Of a stretch of DNA of 64,000 nt, positions 8,780 through 19,373 are shown in pieces. The notes under the pieces were generated by a model. The model did not search any database. It worked only from the letters and a program-made list of their open reading frames with translations, and had not been told where the DNA came from. This DNA is from Tissierella sp. MB52-C2. Lineage in GTDB: Bacteria > Bacillota > Clostridia > Tissierellales > Tissierellaceae. Numbering within the stretch: position 1 is the first letter of the stretch; each line of letters opens with the position of its first letter. The stretch lies in NCBI RefSeq assembly GCF_030931715.1, contig NZ_CP133261.1, positions 744,001-808,000 on the forward strand, given 5' to 3'. The translations under genes and the position numbers were made by a program.

Positions 8780-9784
8780 ATGTCAATGAAAGTTGGATTA
8801 AGTGGATTTGGTAGAATAGGTAGAGACGTATTAAGAGCTTATGCAGAAAATGGTGTGGATGAATTTGAAATAGTAGCAATAAATGCATCAGGAAGCTTAA
8901 ATGATTTAGCACATTTATTTAAATACGATACTATGTATGGTAAATTCAATGGTACATTAGAAGTAGTTGAAGATGGATTTATTATTAATGGAAAAAAAGT
9001 CAAAGTAGTAGCTCACAGAGATCCTTTAGAAATACCTTGGAAGGACCTTGGAGTTGAATTAGTAATAGACTCTACAGGAGCATTTAGAGATAGAGAAGGT
9101 CTATCTAAGCATATAACAGCAGGTGCAAAAAAAGTTATCATAACTGCACCAGCTAAGGATGAAGATATTACTATAGTATTGGGAGTAAATGAAGATAAAT
9201 ATGATCCAGCTAATCATCATATTATTTCAAATGCTTCATGTACAACAAACTGTTTAGCACCAGTAGCTAAAGTTATACTTGAGAAATTTGGTATTAAAAA
9301 AGGATTAATGACTACAATCCATGCTTATACAAATGATCAACAAATTCTAGATAAAAGACATAAGGACCTTAGACGTGCAAGAACAGCGGCACAAAATATT
9401 GTTCCAACAACGACAGGAGCTGCTAAGGCAGTAGCTTTAGTACTTCCAGAATTAAAAGGAAAGCTTAATGGCTTCTCAGTAAGAGTACCAGTTGCTACAG
9501 TTTCTATGGTAGATGTAGTGTTTGAATTAGAAAAACCAGCTACAGCAGAAGAAATAAATCAAGCTTTAAAAGAAGCTAGTGAAGGGGAATTAAAAGGAAT
9601 ATTAGGCTACTCTGATGAGCCACTAGTATCATCAGACTATATAGCAGATCCACGTTCATCAATTGTAGACGGATTATCAACTATGGCTATAGATAATATG
9701 GTTAAAGTAGTTTCTTGGTATGATAATGAGTGGGGTTATTCTGAAAGAGTAGTAGACCTTGCAAAATTAGTAGCAACTAAATAG
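8780..9784 (+). CDS. gap: Glyceraldehyde-3-phosphate dehydrogenase (type I)
   Basis: 334 aa, family-typical length. Converts glyceraldehyde-3-phosphate, phosphate and NAD+ to 1,3-bisphosphoglycerate. The Rossmann start (VGLSGFGRIGRDV), the catalytic-Cys motif (SNASCTTNCLAP) and the C-terminal SWYDNEWGYS are all intact. ATG 8780 follows AGGAGGAG by about 6 nt. Second gene of the glycolytic operon; an intercistronic double hairpin separates it from pgk. Confidence 0.97.
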   Translation: MSMKVGLSGFGRIGRDVLRAYAENGVDEFEIVAINASGSLNDLAHLFKYDTMYGKFNGTLEVVEDGFIINGKKVKVVAHRDPLEIPWKDLGVELVIDSTGAFRDREGLSKHITAGAKKVIITAPAKDEDITIVLGVNEDKYDPANHHIISNASCTTNCLAPVAKVILEKFGIKKGLMTTIHAYTNDQQILDKRHKDLRRARTAAQNIVPTTTGAAKAVALVLPELKGKLNGFSVRVPVATVSMVDVVFELEKPATAEEINQALKEASEGELKGILGYSDEPLVSSDYIADPRSSIVDGLSTMAIDNMVKVVSWYDNEWGYSERVVDLAKLVATK

Positions 9785-9817
9785 GAAAACTAAATTTAAA
9801 ATTATAATATGAAAGAA

Positions 9818-9860
9818 AAGTCGGGCAATATTGCCCGACTTCATCAAAATATTGGTGAAG
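9818..9860 (+). other. Two overlapping intercistronic hairpins between gap and pgk
   Basis: The first is a perfect 24-nt palindrome (9818-9841, arms AAGTCGGGCAAT). The second (9839-9860) pairs CTTCATCAA with TTGGTGAAG around AATA and shares bases 9839-9841 with the first. No U tract follows either, so neither looks like a terminator. The second ends in the pgk Shine-Dalgarno region (AGAGGTG, 9859-9865), so the two folds could compete over access to it (inference). Confidence 0.6.
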
Positions 9861-9870
9861 AGGTGTTAAT

Positions 9871-11064
9871 ATGTTAAATAAAAAATCGTTAAAGGATTTT
9901 AATTTTGCAGGAAAAAGAGTATTAGTTAGATGTGATTTTAACGTACCAATGGACGAAAACGGAAATATTACAGATGATATAAGAATAACATCATCATTAC
10001 CCACTATAAATTATTTAATAGAACAAGGGGCTAAGGTAATATTAATGTCACATCTAGGTAGACCAAAAGGTGAAGCAAATAAAAAATATACATTAGAACC
10101 AGTTGCCAATAGACTTAAAGAATTATTAAATAAAGAAGTAATATTTGCAGATGATGATAATGTAGTATCTAATACTGTAAAAAAACAAGTAGAGGCCATG
10201 GAAGACGGAGATGTTTTATTACTTCAAAATACTAGATTTAGAAAAGAAGAAGAAAAAAATGAAGAAAATTTCTCTAAAGATTTAGCATCCCTAGGAGAAA
10301 TATATGTAAATGATGCCTTCGGTACTTCACATAGAGGTCATGCATCTAATGTAGGTGTATCTACCCATTTACCATCCGCTGTAGGCTTCTTGGTGGAAAA
10401 AGAAATATCTATTATGGGTAAAGCCTTAGAATCGCCAGATAGACCTTTTGTGGCTATATTAGGCGGTGCAAAGGTATCTGACAAAATAGGGGTAATAGAA
10501 AACCTTATAAATAAAGTGGATACAATAATAGTTGGGGGCGGTATGGCTTACACCTTCCTAAAAGCACAAGGCTATGAAATTGGAAAATCCTTATTAGAAG
10601 AAGATAAAATTGATCTAGCTAAGAACCTGTTACAAAAGGCAGATGCTAATAATGTAAAATTAATGTTGCCAGTAGATGTAGTAGCTGCAAAGGAATTTAA
10701 AAATGAGACTGAAATTAAAACAGTTAAAATAGAAGAGATTCCAGAAGATATGATGGGATTAGATATAGGTGAAGAATCTATAAAATTATTCTCAGATATA
10801 ATCAAAAATGCAAAGACTGTAATATGGAATGGACCAATGGGAGTATTTGAAATGGATAATTTCAAAAAAGGAACAGATGCAATAGCAAAGGCCATGGCAG
10901 AAACACAGGGTATAACCATAGTAGGTGGTGGAGATTCAGCATCAGCAGTTGAAAAGTCAGGATATGGAGATAAAATGACTCATATTTCAACAGGTGGAGG
11001 AGCATCACTAGAGTTACTGGAAGGAAAAGTTTTACCTGGAATTGATGCAATATCAGAAAGATAA
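9871..11064 (+). CDS. pgk: Phosphoglycerate kinase
   Basis: 397 aa, normal length. Transfers phosphate from 1,3-bisphosphoglycerate to ADP. Visible family motifs: [13 protein letters not shown] near the N-terminus, [39 protein letters not shown] and [10 protein letters not shown] near the C-terminus. ATG 9871 has AGAGGTG upstream. Third gene of the cggR operon. Confidence 0.97.
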   Translation: MLNKKSLKDFNFAGKRVLVRCDFNVPMDENGNITDDIRITSSLPTINYLIEQGAKVILMSHLGRPKGEANKKYTLEPVANRLKELLNKEVIFADDDNVVSNTVKKQVEAMEDGDVLLLQNTRFRKEEEKNEENFSKDLASLGEIYVNDAFGTSHRGHASNVGVSTHLPSAVGFLVEKEISIMGKALESPDRPFVAILGGAKVSDKIGVIENLINKVDTIIVGGGMAYTFLKAQGYEIGKSLLEEDKIDLAKNLLQKADANNVKLMLPVDVVAAKEFKNETEIKTVKIEEIPEDMMGLDIGEESIKLFSDIIKNAKTVIWNGPMGVFEMDNFKKGTDAIAKAMAETQGITIVGGGDSASAVEKSGYGDKMTHISTGGGASLELLEGKVLPGIDAISER

Positions 11065-11130
11065 TAAATAATTTTGAGTGAGGCTTTAAGATATTTAAGT
11101 TATTCACTAGATAAAGAGGGGGTAATTATT

Positions 11131-11874
11131 ATGCGAACTCCTATAATCGCAGGAAATTGGAAAATGAACAATACTATTAAAGAGGCATTAGGGCTAATAG
11201 AGGAGATTAAGGCTTCTAAGTTAAATAAAGATGTGGAGGCTGTAGTTTGTGTACCTTTTATATGTCTATCTGAAGCTAAGAAGGCATTGGAAAATACGGA
11301 AATTAAACTAGGTGCTCAAAATATGCATTGGGAAGAAAGTGGAGCCTTTACTGGAGAAATATCTCCCAAAATGTTAAAGGAATTGGGAGTTGATTATGTA
11401 ATAATTGGTCACTCTGAAAGACGCCAATATTTCAATGAGACAGATGAAACTGTAAATAAGAAAATAAAATCTTCTCTAAATCATGGTCTTAAACCAATAG
11501 TTTGTGTAGGAGAAACCTTAGATGAGAGAGAAGCTAATATAGAGAAGGATGTAGTAAAGAAACAAATAGAAAAGGCCTTTGAAGGTATCGAAGAAAAAGA
11601 TTTAGATAATATAGTAATTGCCTATGAACCAATATGGGCAATAGGTACAGGAAAAACTGCATCATCTGATGATGCAAATAATATGCTAGCATTCATAAGG
11701 GAAACCATTGGAAACAAATATGAAGAAAAGAAAAATGACATTAGAATACAATATGGTGGAAGTGTAAAGCCTAGCAATATAAAGGAATTAATGGATAAAG
11801 AAGAAATAGATGGTGCCTTAGTCGGTGGAGCTAGTTTAGTAGCTAAGGATTTTGTAGATTTAATAAATTTTTAA
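11131..11874 (+). CDS. tpiA: Triosephosphate isomerase
   Basis: 247 aa. Interconverts dihydroxyacetone phosphate and glyceraldehyde-3-phosphate. The catalytic Lys region (AGNWKMN), His electrophile (IIGHSERR) and Glu base loop (AYEPIWAIGTGKTAS) are intact. ATG 11131 follows AGAGGGGG by 8 nt and begins MRTPIIAGNWKMN, the usual family start; the longer in-frame version from 11074 has no ribosome binding site. Confidence 0.97.
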   Translation: MRTPIIAGNWKMNNTIKEALGLIEEIKASKLNKDVEAVVCVPFICLSEAKKALENTEIKLGAQNMHWEESGAFTGEISPKMLKELGVDYVIIGHSERRQYFNETDETVNKKIKSSLNHGLKPIVCVGETLDEREANIEKDVVKKQIEKAFEGIEEKDLDNIVIAYEPIWAIGTGKTASSDDANNMLAFIRETIGNKYEEKKNDIRIQYGGSVKPSNIKELMDKEEIDGALVGGASLVAKDFVDLINF

Positions 11875-11886
11875 TTGGAGGATAAT

Positions 11887-13419
11887 ATGAATAAATCGCC
11901 AGTTATGCTAATAATACTAGATGGTTTTGGTATAGGAAGGGTATACGAAGGAAATGCTGTAAAACTATCTAAAACTCCTAATATAGACAAATTATTTGAG
12001 CAGTATCCAAATACTACTTTGGAAGCATCTGGTTTAGCAGTAGGTCTTCCAGATGGTCAAATGGGCAATTCTGAAGTTGGACATTTAAATATAGGTTCAG
12101 GTCGTATAATATATCAAGATTTAACAAAGATAACTAAATCTATTGAAGACGGAGATTTTTTTGATAAAAGAGAGTTTTTAGCAGCCATAGAAAATGCTAG
12201 AAAGAATAACTCTAAAATTCATCTAATGGGGCTAGTCTCATCAGGTGGAGTTCACAGTCATAATAGCCATCTATATGCATTATTAGAATTAATGAAGAAG
12301 CATGATTTCAATAATGTTTATATACATGGAATATTAGATGGCAGAGACGTAGCACCAACATCAGGCAAAGAAGATGTAAAAGAATTAATAGAAAAGATCA
12401 ATGAAATAGGTGTAGGTCGTATTGCTACAATATCAGGGAGATATTATGCAATGGATAGAGACAAGAGATGGGATAGGATCAAGTTGGCCTATGATGCTTT
12501 TACTCTAGGTAAAGGTAAAGAAAGTGATAATCCTCTAATAGCAATAGATAACTCTTACGATGAAGGAATAACAGATGAGTTTATTATACCTACTGTCATT
12601 AAAGAAAAAGGTGAACCTGTAGGAACTATAGATAGCGGTGACTCTATTATATTTTTTAACTTTAGGCCAGATAGAGCCAGACAAATTACAAGGGCTTTTG
12701 TAGACAAAAACTTTGATGGCTTTGAGAGAGAAAAGATAGTAGATACATTCTATGTTACCATGACAGAATATGATAAAACCATAGAAAATGTTCATGTAGT
12801 CTATACTGATGAAGCACCAAAGAATACATTGGGAGAATATATAAGCAATAAAGGATTAACTCAATTGAGAATTGCTGAAACTGAAAAATATGCCCATGTA
12901 ACATTCTTCTTCAATGGTGGGATAGAAGAGCCTTATAAAAATGAAGACAGAGCACTTATACCATCACCAAAGGTGGCGACTTATGATTTACAACCAGAAA
13001 TGAGTGCCATAGAGGTAAAAAATGAAGTATTAAATAGACTCAATATGGATAAATACGATTTAATTATTTTAAACTTTGCTAATCCAGATATGGTAGGTCA
13101 TACAGGAATAGTACCGGCTACAGTAAAGGCCATAGAGACTGTAGATGCTTGCTTAGGTGATATAATAGAGCTTCTAGCTAAAAAAGGCGGCAAAGCATTA
13201 ATTACAGCAGATCATGGAAATGCAGAGATGTTAATAAATGAAACTGACGGCAGTCCTATAACATCCCATACAAGTAATAAAGTACCGTTGATTTTAGTGG
13301 GACCAGAAGATGTAAAGTTACGAGAAGGAATATTAGCAGATTTAGCACCAACAATACTAGAATTAATTGGATTGGAAAAACCAGAGGAAATGACAGGGAA
13401 ATCATTAGTTATTCACTAA
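11887..13419 (+). CDS. gpmI: 2,3-bisphosphoglycerate-independent phosphoglycerate mutase
   Basis: 510 aa, the usual length of the Mn-dependent, cofactor-independent enzyme. Interconverts 3- and 2-phosphoglycerate. Metal-site motifs MLIILDGFGIG, MGNSEVGHLNIGSGR (phosphorylated Ser) and ADHGNAE are present. ATG 11887 is 6 nt after GGAGG, itself just after the tpiA stop, so the pair is tightly coupled. Confidence 0.96.
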   Translation: MNKSPVMLIILDGFGIGRVYEGNAVKLSKTPNIDKLFEQYPNTTLEASGLAVGLPDGQMGNSEVGHLNIGSGRIIYQDLTKITKSIEDGDFFDKREFLAAIENARKNNSKIHLMGLVSSGGVHSHNSHLYALLELMKKHDFNNVYIHGILDGRDVAPTSGKEDVKELIEKINEIGVGRIATISGRYYAMDRDKRWDRIKLAYDAFTLGKGKESDNPLIAIDNSYDEGITDEFIIPTVIKEKGEPVGTIDSGDSIIFFNFRPDRARQITRAFVDKNFDGFEREKIVDTFYVTMTEYDKTIENVHVVYTDEAPKNTLGEYISNKGLTQLRIAETEKYAHVTFFFNGGIEEPYKNEDRALIPSPKVATYDLQPEMSAIEVKNEVLNRLNMDKYDLIILNFANPDMVGHTGIVPATVKAIETVDACLGDIIELLAKKGGKALITADHGNAEMLINETDGSPITSHTSNKVPLILVGPEDVKLREGILADLAPTILELIGLEKPEEMTGKSLVIH

Positions 13420-13426
13420 ATATTAA

Positions 13427-14731
<1,305 letters not shown>

Positions 14732-14743
14732 TATCTAGGCATA

Positions 14744-14778
14744 AAAAGATTTCATTGTATCTAATGGAATCTTTTTTT
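14744..14778 (+). terminator. Intrinsic terminator of the glycolytic operon
   Basis: AAAGATTTCATT pairs with AATGGAATCTTT (one G-U), followed by seven T. Confidence 0.85.
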
Positions 14779-14818
14779 ATTTTGTAGAAAAATTAAGAAT
14801 AAATAAGAAAATTTAAAT

Positions 14819-14847
14819 TTGACAATTCATATTGCCTGTGATATATT
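14819..14847 (+). promoter_or_regulatory. Promoter of cobalamin riboswitch 1
   Basis: TTGACA (consensus -35), 17-nt spacer, TATATT. The predicted transcript begins about 15 nt before the riboswitch. Confidence 0.7.
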
Positions 14848-14868
14848 TTACTTAAAATTTAATATTTT

Positions 14869-15045
14869 GTTCGTTGGTATAATCTTATATAAGATTATTT
14901 AAAAGGGAAGTTCGGTTTAATTCCGACACGGTCCCGCCACTGTGATAGATAGAACTTTACAAATACCACTGTACTAAGGTATGGGAAGGTGTAAGGTTCG
15001 TTACTCTTAAGTCAGGAGACCTGCCAATGATAAAGCGCTGTTTAT
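14869..15045 (+). promoter_or_regulatory. Cobalamin riboswitch 1
   Basis: Conserved core elements appear in order: GGGAAG, then CGCCACTGT (14935-14943), then GGGAAGGTG, then the B12-box region AAGTCAGGAGACCTGCC (15009-15025). Edges are approximate. It is followed by two intrinsic terminators and no recognisable B12 gene before sucC, so its target is uncertain: it may control sucCD by readthrough, or be an orphan left by gene loss. Confidence 0.88.
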
Positions 15046-15114
15046 TACTCACGAGGATGAGGAGGTGTTATTTATAAGGTAGATTAAGTAATTGTTCTAC
15101 TCTATTGATACTAT

Positions 15115-15140
15115 CCTTTCTATTGTAGAAAGGTTTTTTT
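15115..15140 (+). terminator. Probable expression-platform terminator of riboswitch 1
   Basis: CCTTTC, 7-nt loop, GAAAGG, seven T. About 70 nt after the aptamer, suitable for cobalamin-dependent attenuation. Confidence 0.75.
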
Positions 15141-15172
15141 GTTTTGCAATACTTATTTTGCAAAATAATAGT

Positions 15173-15207
15173 AATAACTCAGCAAGGTTTTGCTGAGTTA
15201 TTTTTTT
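15173..15207 (+). terminator. Second terminator before sucC
   Basis: AATAACTCAGCA, 6-nt loop, TGCTGAGTTATT, then a T run. It ends only 25 nt before the sucC start, with no room for a promoter after it. A weak promoter-like pair (TTGCAA, 16 nt, TAATAG) lies between the two terminators. Confidence 0.8.
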
Positions 15208-15231
15208 GAAAATTAAGTTGGGGGGATAAAG

Positions 15232-16392
15232 ATGAATATACATGAGTATCAAGCTAAAGAGTTATTAAGGAGCTATGGGATTCCAGTTCCTAATGGAGAA
15301 GTTATACATAATCCAGAAGAGGCAGAAAAAGCTTCTTGGAGAATAGGGACTGATATAGCAGTTGTAAAGGCACAGATTCATGCCGGTGGAAGAGGAAAGG
15401 CTGGAGGCGTTAAAATAGCTAAATCAATAGATGAAGTTAAAGAGTATTCTAAAAAATTGCTAGGTAAAAAATTAGTCACACATCAGACAGGAGAAGAAGG
15501 AAAGGAAGTAAAAGCTGTTCTAATAGAAGAAGGATGTGAAATTCATAAGGAATACTATTTAGGATTTGTATTAGATAGGGATAAGTCAAGTATAACTATT
15601 ATCGCCTCTGAAGAAGGGGGAACTGAAATTGAAGAAGTGGCATTAAAAAGTCCCGATAAAATTTATAAAGAGACTATAGACTATTTAATAGGGCTAACAG
15701 AATTTCAAGCTAGAAGAATATGTTTTAACATTAATCTACCTTTAGAAATAATAAATGATTCAGTAAAATTTATGATGAATTTATACCAACTATTCGTGGA
15801 GAAAGACTGTACCCAAGTTGAAATAAATCCATTGGTATTAACAAAGGAAAGAAAATTAATTGCCTTGGATGCAAAAATAAACTTTGATGAAAATGGCTTA
15901 TTTAGGAATAAAGATATATCTAATTATAGAGATTTAAGTGAAGAAGATGAAAAAGAAATAGAGGCATCAAAACATGGATTATCTTATATATCTTTAGATG
16001 GAAATATTGGATGTGTGGTAAATGGTGCAGGTTTAGCCATGGCTACCATGGATCTAATAAAATTTTACGGTGGAGAACCAGCTAATTTTTTAGATGTGGG
16101 AGGAGGAGCGACGGAAGAAAATGTCACCAATGCATTTAAAATAATATTATTAGACCATAGAGTTAAAGGGATTTTTGTCAATATATTTGGTGGAATAATG
16201 AAATGTGACGTTATGGCCAAAGGAATTGTCAATGCAGCTAAAGAGTTACAACTAGATATTCCCATAGTAATTAGATTAGAGGGAACTAATGCAGATTTAG
16301 GCATGGAGATAATAAAGAGTTCTAGTTTTAATATATTTGCAGCGAAAGATATGGATGAAGGTGCTAAGAAAATATTAGAATTGATCAAATAG
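15232..16392 (+). CDS. sucC: Succinate-CoA ligase (ADP-forming), beta subunit
   Basis: 386 aa. ATP-grasp subunit of succinyl-CoA synthetase, which interconverts succinyl-CoA and succinate with ADP phosphorylation. The start [20 protein letters not shown], the ATP-grasp loop [11 protein letters not shown], and the C-terminal GGGATEENV and [10 protein letters not shown] are typical. ATG 15232 follows GGGGGGAT. It pairs with sucD 15 nt downstream. In an anaerobe of this type it could serve propionate/succinate or CoA-transfer routes; the upstream cobalamin riboswitch hints at a B12-linked methylmalonyl-CoA route (inference). Confidence 0.93.
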   Translation: MNIHEYQAKELLRSYGIPVPNGEVIHNPEEAEKASWRIGTDIAVVKAQIHAGGRGKAGGVKIAKSIDEVKEYSKKLLGKKLVTHQTGEEGKEVKAVLIEEGCEIHKEYYLGFVLDRDKSSITIIASEEGGTEIEEVALKSPDKIYKETIDYLIGLTEFQARRICFNINLPLEIINDSVKFMMNLYQLFVEKDCTQVEINPLVLTKERKLIALDAKINFDENGLFRNKDISNYRDLSEEDEKEIEASKHGLSYISLDGNIGCVVNGAGLAMATMDLIKFYGGEPANFLDVGGGATEENVTNAFKIILLDHRVKGIFVNIFGGIMKCDVMAKGIVNAAKELQLDIPIVIRLEGTNADLGMEIIKSSSFNIFAAKDMDEGAKKILELIK

Positions 16393-16407
16393 AAAGGTGG
16401 CTAAATA

Positions 16408-17310
16408 ATGAGTATATGGGTTGATAAATCTACAAAACTAATGGTACAAGGAATAACTGGGAATACGGCTGCATATCATACAAAATTAATGCTTGAATAC
16501 GGAACCAATATAGTTGCAGGGATAACACCGGGAAAGGCAAATACTAAAGTTGAAGGCATACCAGTATTTAACACTGTGAAAGAAGCTGTGGCTAACACTG
16601 GAGGAAATGTTTCCATAATATATGTTCCAGCAAAGTTTGCAGCAGATGCCATATTGGAAGCTGTAGATGCAGAATTGGATATGGTTATTTGTATTACTGA
16701 ACATATACCCATAAAGGATATGTTGATGGTAAAAAGATATATGGAAGGTAAAAAAACTAGATTAATTGGTCCCAACTGCCCAGGTATTATTACTGCCGGA
16801 GAATGTAAAATAGGCATTATGCCTGGATATATACACAAAAAAGGAAGAATCGGAGTTGTATCACGTTCTGGAACTTTAACATATGAAGCAGTACATCAAC
16901 TATCTCAAAAAGGGATAGGTCAGTCAACGGCTGTAGGAATAGGAGGAGATCCTATAAAAGGTATTGATTTTATCCATGTATTGGAGGCATTTAATGAAGA
17001 TGAAGATACAGATGCAGTAATTATGATTGGAGAAATAGGAGGAAATTCGGAAGAAAAAGCTGCTTTATGGATTAAAGAAAATATGAAGAAGCCAGTAGTG
17101 GGTTTTATTAGTGGAAAGACAGCACCAAAGGGAAAGAGAATGGGCCATGCAGGGGCGATTATATCATCAGGAGAAGGAACAGCAGATGGAAAGATAGGAG
17201 CAATGAAAAACGCTGGGATATATATGTCAGATACTCCTAGTAATATAGCTAACACGCTAATAGAAGCGTTAAAAGAGAATAAGTTGTGGAGAAGCGAGTA
17301 TGAGGATTAA
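16408..17310 (+). CDS. sucD: Succinate-CoA ligase (ADP-forming), alpha subunit
   Basis: 300 aa. Carries the CoA-binding Rossmann domain ([12 protein letters not shown]) and the phosphohistidine loop ([16 protein letters not shown]). The segment [20 protein letters not shown] is family-typical. AAAGGTGG precedes ATG 16408. It overlaps the start of the yitT-like gene by 11 nt, so the two are probably co-translated. Confidence 0.93.
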   Translation: MSIWVDKSTKLMVQGITGNTAAYHTKLMLEYGTNIVAGITPGKANTKVEGIPVFNTVKEAVANTGGNVSIIYVPAKFAADAILEAVDAELDMVICITEHIPIKDMLMVKRYMEGKKTRLIGPNCPGIITAGECKIGIMPGYIHKKGRIGVVSRSGTLTYEAVHQLSQKGIGQSTAVGIGGDPIKGIDFIHVLEAFNEDEDTDAVIMIGEIGGNSEEKAALWIKENMKKPVVGFISGKTAPKGKRMGHAGAIISSGEGTADGKIGAMKNAGIYMSDTPSNIANTLIEALKENKLWRSEYED

Positions 17311-18145
17311 TTTCAAAAGATTCATAATGATTAATTTAGGTATAATCATTATGGCTTTAGGATTGTATTATTTTTTACTGCCGGAAAATCTAGCTGTAGG
17401 TGGTGCAATAGGTATTGCCATGGTAATAAATAATATTTTCAAGTTTATGCCAATAGGTATAATAATGGTAATTGTGAACATCTTTCTTTTTATACTAGCT
17501 TTTTTAGTAATTGGAAGGGATTTTGGAGGATATACTATATACTCAAGTTTCTTATTATCAGCTATTATATATCTATTGGAAATAATTACCCCATTAAAAG
17601 CCCCTATAACAGAGGATTTACTAATAAATTTGATTTATGGGATAATCATACAAGGAATAGGAATGGCTATAATTTTTTCTCAAAATGCCTCTACTGGTGG
17701 TACAGATATTATAGCAAAGATAATCAATAAGTTTACTCATTTAGATATTGGGAAGGCTTTACTATTATCGGACTTTGCTATTATTTTAATGGCAACATTT
17801 ACTTTTGGTATAAAGCTTGGATTATATGCTCTATTGGGACTTATTATAAATGCATATGTAATAGATAATATAATCGCAAGATTTAACGAAAAGTTAAATA
17901 TCATAATTATTAGTGACAAAAGTAGGGAAATAAATGATTATATAATTAACGAAATACAAAGAGGAACTACAATTTACACTGCCAATGGAGGATTTTCTAG
18001 AAGCGAAAAAACAATAATAAGTACAGTTGTTGGTAAAGGACAATATATTAGAATTAAGAGTTATGCTCAGAGCATAGATTCAGGGGTATTTATCACTATG
18101 GGATTAGTTAATGAAGTATTAGGGGAAGGTTTTAACTTAAAATAA
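17300..18145 (+). CDS. YitT family membrane protein
   Basis: 281 aa. Several N-terminal membrane helices with the family signature region ([31 protein letters not shown]), then a soluble C-terminal DUF2179 domain ([19 protein letters not shown]). Function of the family is not established. The gene begins inside sucD. Confidence 0.85.
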   Translation: MRINFKRFIMINLGIIIMALGLYYFLLPENLAVGGAIGIAMVINNIFKFMPIGIIMVIVNIFLFILAFLVIGRDFGGYTIYSSFLLSAIIYLLEIITPLKAPITEDLLINLIYGIIIQGIGMAIIFSQNASTGGTDIIAKIINKFTHLDIGKALLLSDFAIILMATFTFGIKLGLYALLGLIINAYVIDNIIARFNEKLNIIIISDKSREINDYIINEIQRGTTIYTANGGFSRSEKTIISTVVGKGQYIRIKSYAQSIDSGVFITMGLVNEVLGEGFNLK

Positions 18146-18162
18146 AATTTAAAGGGGATGGT

Positions 18163-18657
18163 ATGAAAGAAGATATGGAAAAACAAGATAAAAAGATAAA
18201 ACTTCCTGGAATGAGAGTTATTAAAACCATTATATCTGTATATATATGTTTTTTAATAAGTTTTATTAGAAATGGACTCCCTTTTTATTCAGCCATAGCT
18301 GCAATACTTTGTATGCAAAATGATAATGCTAATAGCTTTGAGGCTGGAAAAAGCAGGATGATAGGCACTTTTATCGGAGGAATATATGGCTTTATAGCTA
18401 TAGTATTAATTAATTTTGTTAATATCGAATTATTTAATTATATCCATTATCTAATTTTAAGTTTATTTTTAGTCCCGATTATATATACAAATGTATTTTT
18501 GAAAGCTAATAGCTCCACTTATATTAGTTGTGTAGTTTTTTTTAGTATAACTATCTCTCATGGGGGAGATATAGCACCAATGTATTTTGCTTTAAATCGG
18601 ATAATTGATACATTAATTGGGATAGTAGTTTCACTCACTATAAACTTGATAATATGA
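18163..18657 (+). CDS. Aromatic acid exporter / FUSC-like membrane protein
   Basis: 164 aa with about four hydrophobic helices and the motif FYSAIAAILCMQNDNANSFE followed by AGKSRMIGTFIGG. This resembles the ArAE_1/DUF939 membrane domain of aromatic acid exporter family proteins. It is shorter than many members, which carry a cytoplasmic C-terminal domain, so it is a membrane-only version. ATG 18163 follows AAAGGGGAT. Substrate unknown. Confidence 0.7.
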   Translation: MKEDMEKQDKKIKLPGMRVIKTIISVYICFLISFIRNGLPFYSAIAAILCMQNDNANSFEAGKSRMIGTFIGGIYGFIAIVLINFVNIELFNYIHYLILSLFLVPIIYTNVFLKANSSTYISCVVFFSITISHGGDIAPMYFALNRIIDTLIGIVVSLTINLII

Positions 18658-18732
18658 AATAAAAATTTTTATATGTTATTCATTTTATAATTAGTTGGAT
18701 ATAGAAGTTCCATAATTAATATTCTAAATCTA

Positions 18733-18761
18733 TTGTTAAAATCCAACATATGGTATATAAT
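18733..18761 (+). promoter_or_regulatory. Promoter of cobalamin riboswitch 2
   Basis: TTGTTA, 17-nt spacer, TATAAT. Located about 25 nt before the aptamer. Confidence 0.65.
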
Positions 18762-18784
18762 GGAAATAATTATAAAATTGAATA

Positions 18785-18965
18785 TAAAAATGCTTAGGTT
18801 TTTGTGTACTAAAGATTAAAAGATAATCATGTGTAAATCATGAACGGTCCGGCCACTGTAAATGGAGAGCAATTTTTTGACGTACCACTGGAAAAAATTC
18901 TGGGAAGGTAAAGAAAAGCTATGACCCATAAGTCAGGAGAACTGCCTAAGCTATATTTTCATTAG
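18785..18965 (+). promoter_or_regulatory. Cobalamin riboswitch 2, heading the capture/ECF locus
   Basis: Conserved elements in order: GCCACTGT (18852-18859), TGGGAAGGT, and the B12-box region AAGTCAGGAGAACTGCC (18930-18946). Edges are approximate. It precedes a terminator, a YezD-like gene and then the roughly 19 kb locus containing transcobalamin-like proteins and an ECF transporter. This is strong contextual evidence that the locus handles cobalamin. Confidence 0.88.
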
Positions 18966-19026
18966 CCTTCTGGGATTGAGGTTAGATGTAGTGACTATGT
19001 GTATTGATATATGATTATATCTAGAT

Positions 19027-19063
19027 AAAATGTCTTAACTCCTGGGAGTTAAGACATTTTTTT
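19027..19063 (+). terminator. Expression-platform terminator of riboswitch 2
   Basis: ATGTCTTAACTC and GAGTTAAGACAT form a long perfect stem, followed by seven T. Placed about 60 nt after the aptamer and right before the YezD-like gene. Confidence 0.85.
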
Positions 19064-19087
19064 ATTTGGGGGAGGTGCTATGCAAAG

Positions 19088-19240
19088 GTGAATGATAAAA
19101 ATGCGAATTTAAGGCTCACGGATAAGGAAAAAAACCTTATAGAATTAATAAGAAATACGGAATTCGGAGAAATCAAAATTATAATTCAGAATAGTGAACC
19201 CGTAAGAGTGGAAGAGTTAAAGAAGTCAATAAAACTATAG
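19088..19240 (+). CDS. YezD-like small protein (DUF2292)
   Basis: 50 aa. The core LIELIRNTEFGEIKIIIQN followed by a V-rich basic end matches the YezD/DUF2292 family of tiny proteins of unknown function. GTG 19088 is the only usable in-frame start. A strong Shine-Dalgarno (GGGGGAGGTG, 19068-19077) is better spaced for a three-codon reading frame (ATG CAA AGG TGA, 19080-19091) that overlaps the GTG, suggesting coupled initiation. It lies between the riboswitch terminator and a second terminator, so it should respond to cobalamin. Confidence 0.7.
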   Translation: MNDKNANLRLTDKEKNLIELIRNTEFGEIKIIIQNSEPVRVEELKKSIKL

Positions 19241-19264
19241 AATATGCTGACCAGAAAACTGGAG

Positions 19265-19294
19265 GCACTACTTGTAATAAGGTAGTGTTTTTTT
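19265..19294 (+). terminator. Terminator after the YezD-like gene
   Basis: CACTAC, 10-nt loop, GTAGTG, seven T. A small CCAG-AAAA-CTGG hairpin directly precedes it. It lies 80 nt before the first DUF4430 gene, so the main locus must be read through it or have its own promoter, which I could not identify with confidence. Confidence 0.8.
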
Positions 19295-19373
19295 GTTTTT
19301 GTAGGGATTGAAAGGGGAATTTGTATTAAAAAATTTATACCTGTTACATTGACTAAAGTATGGAGGGGGTAAA

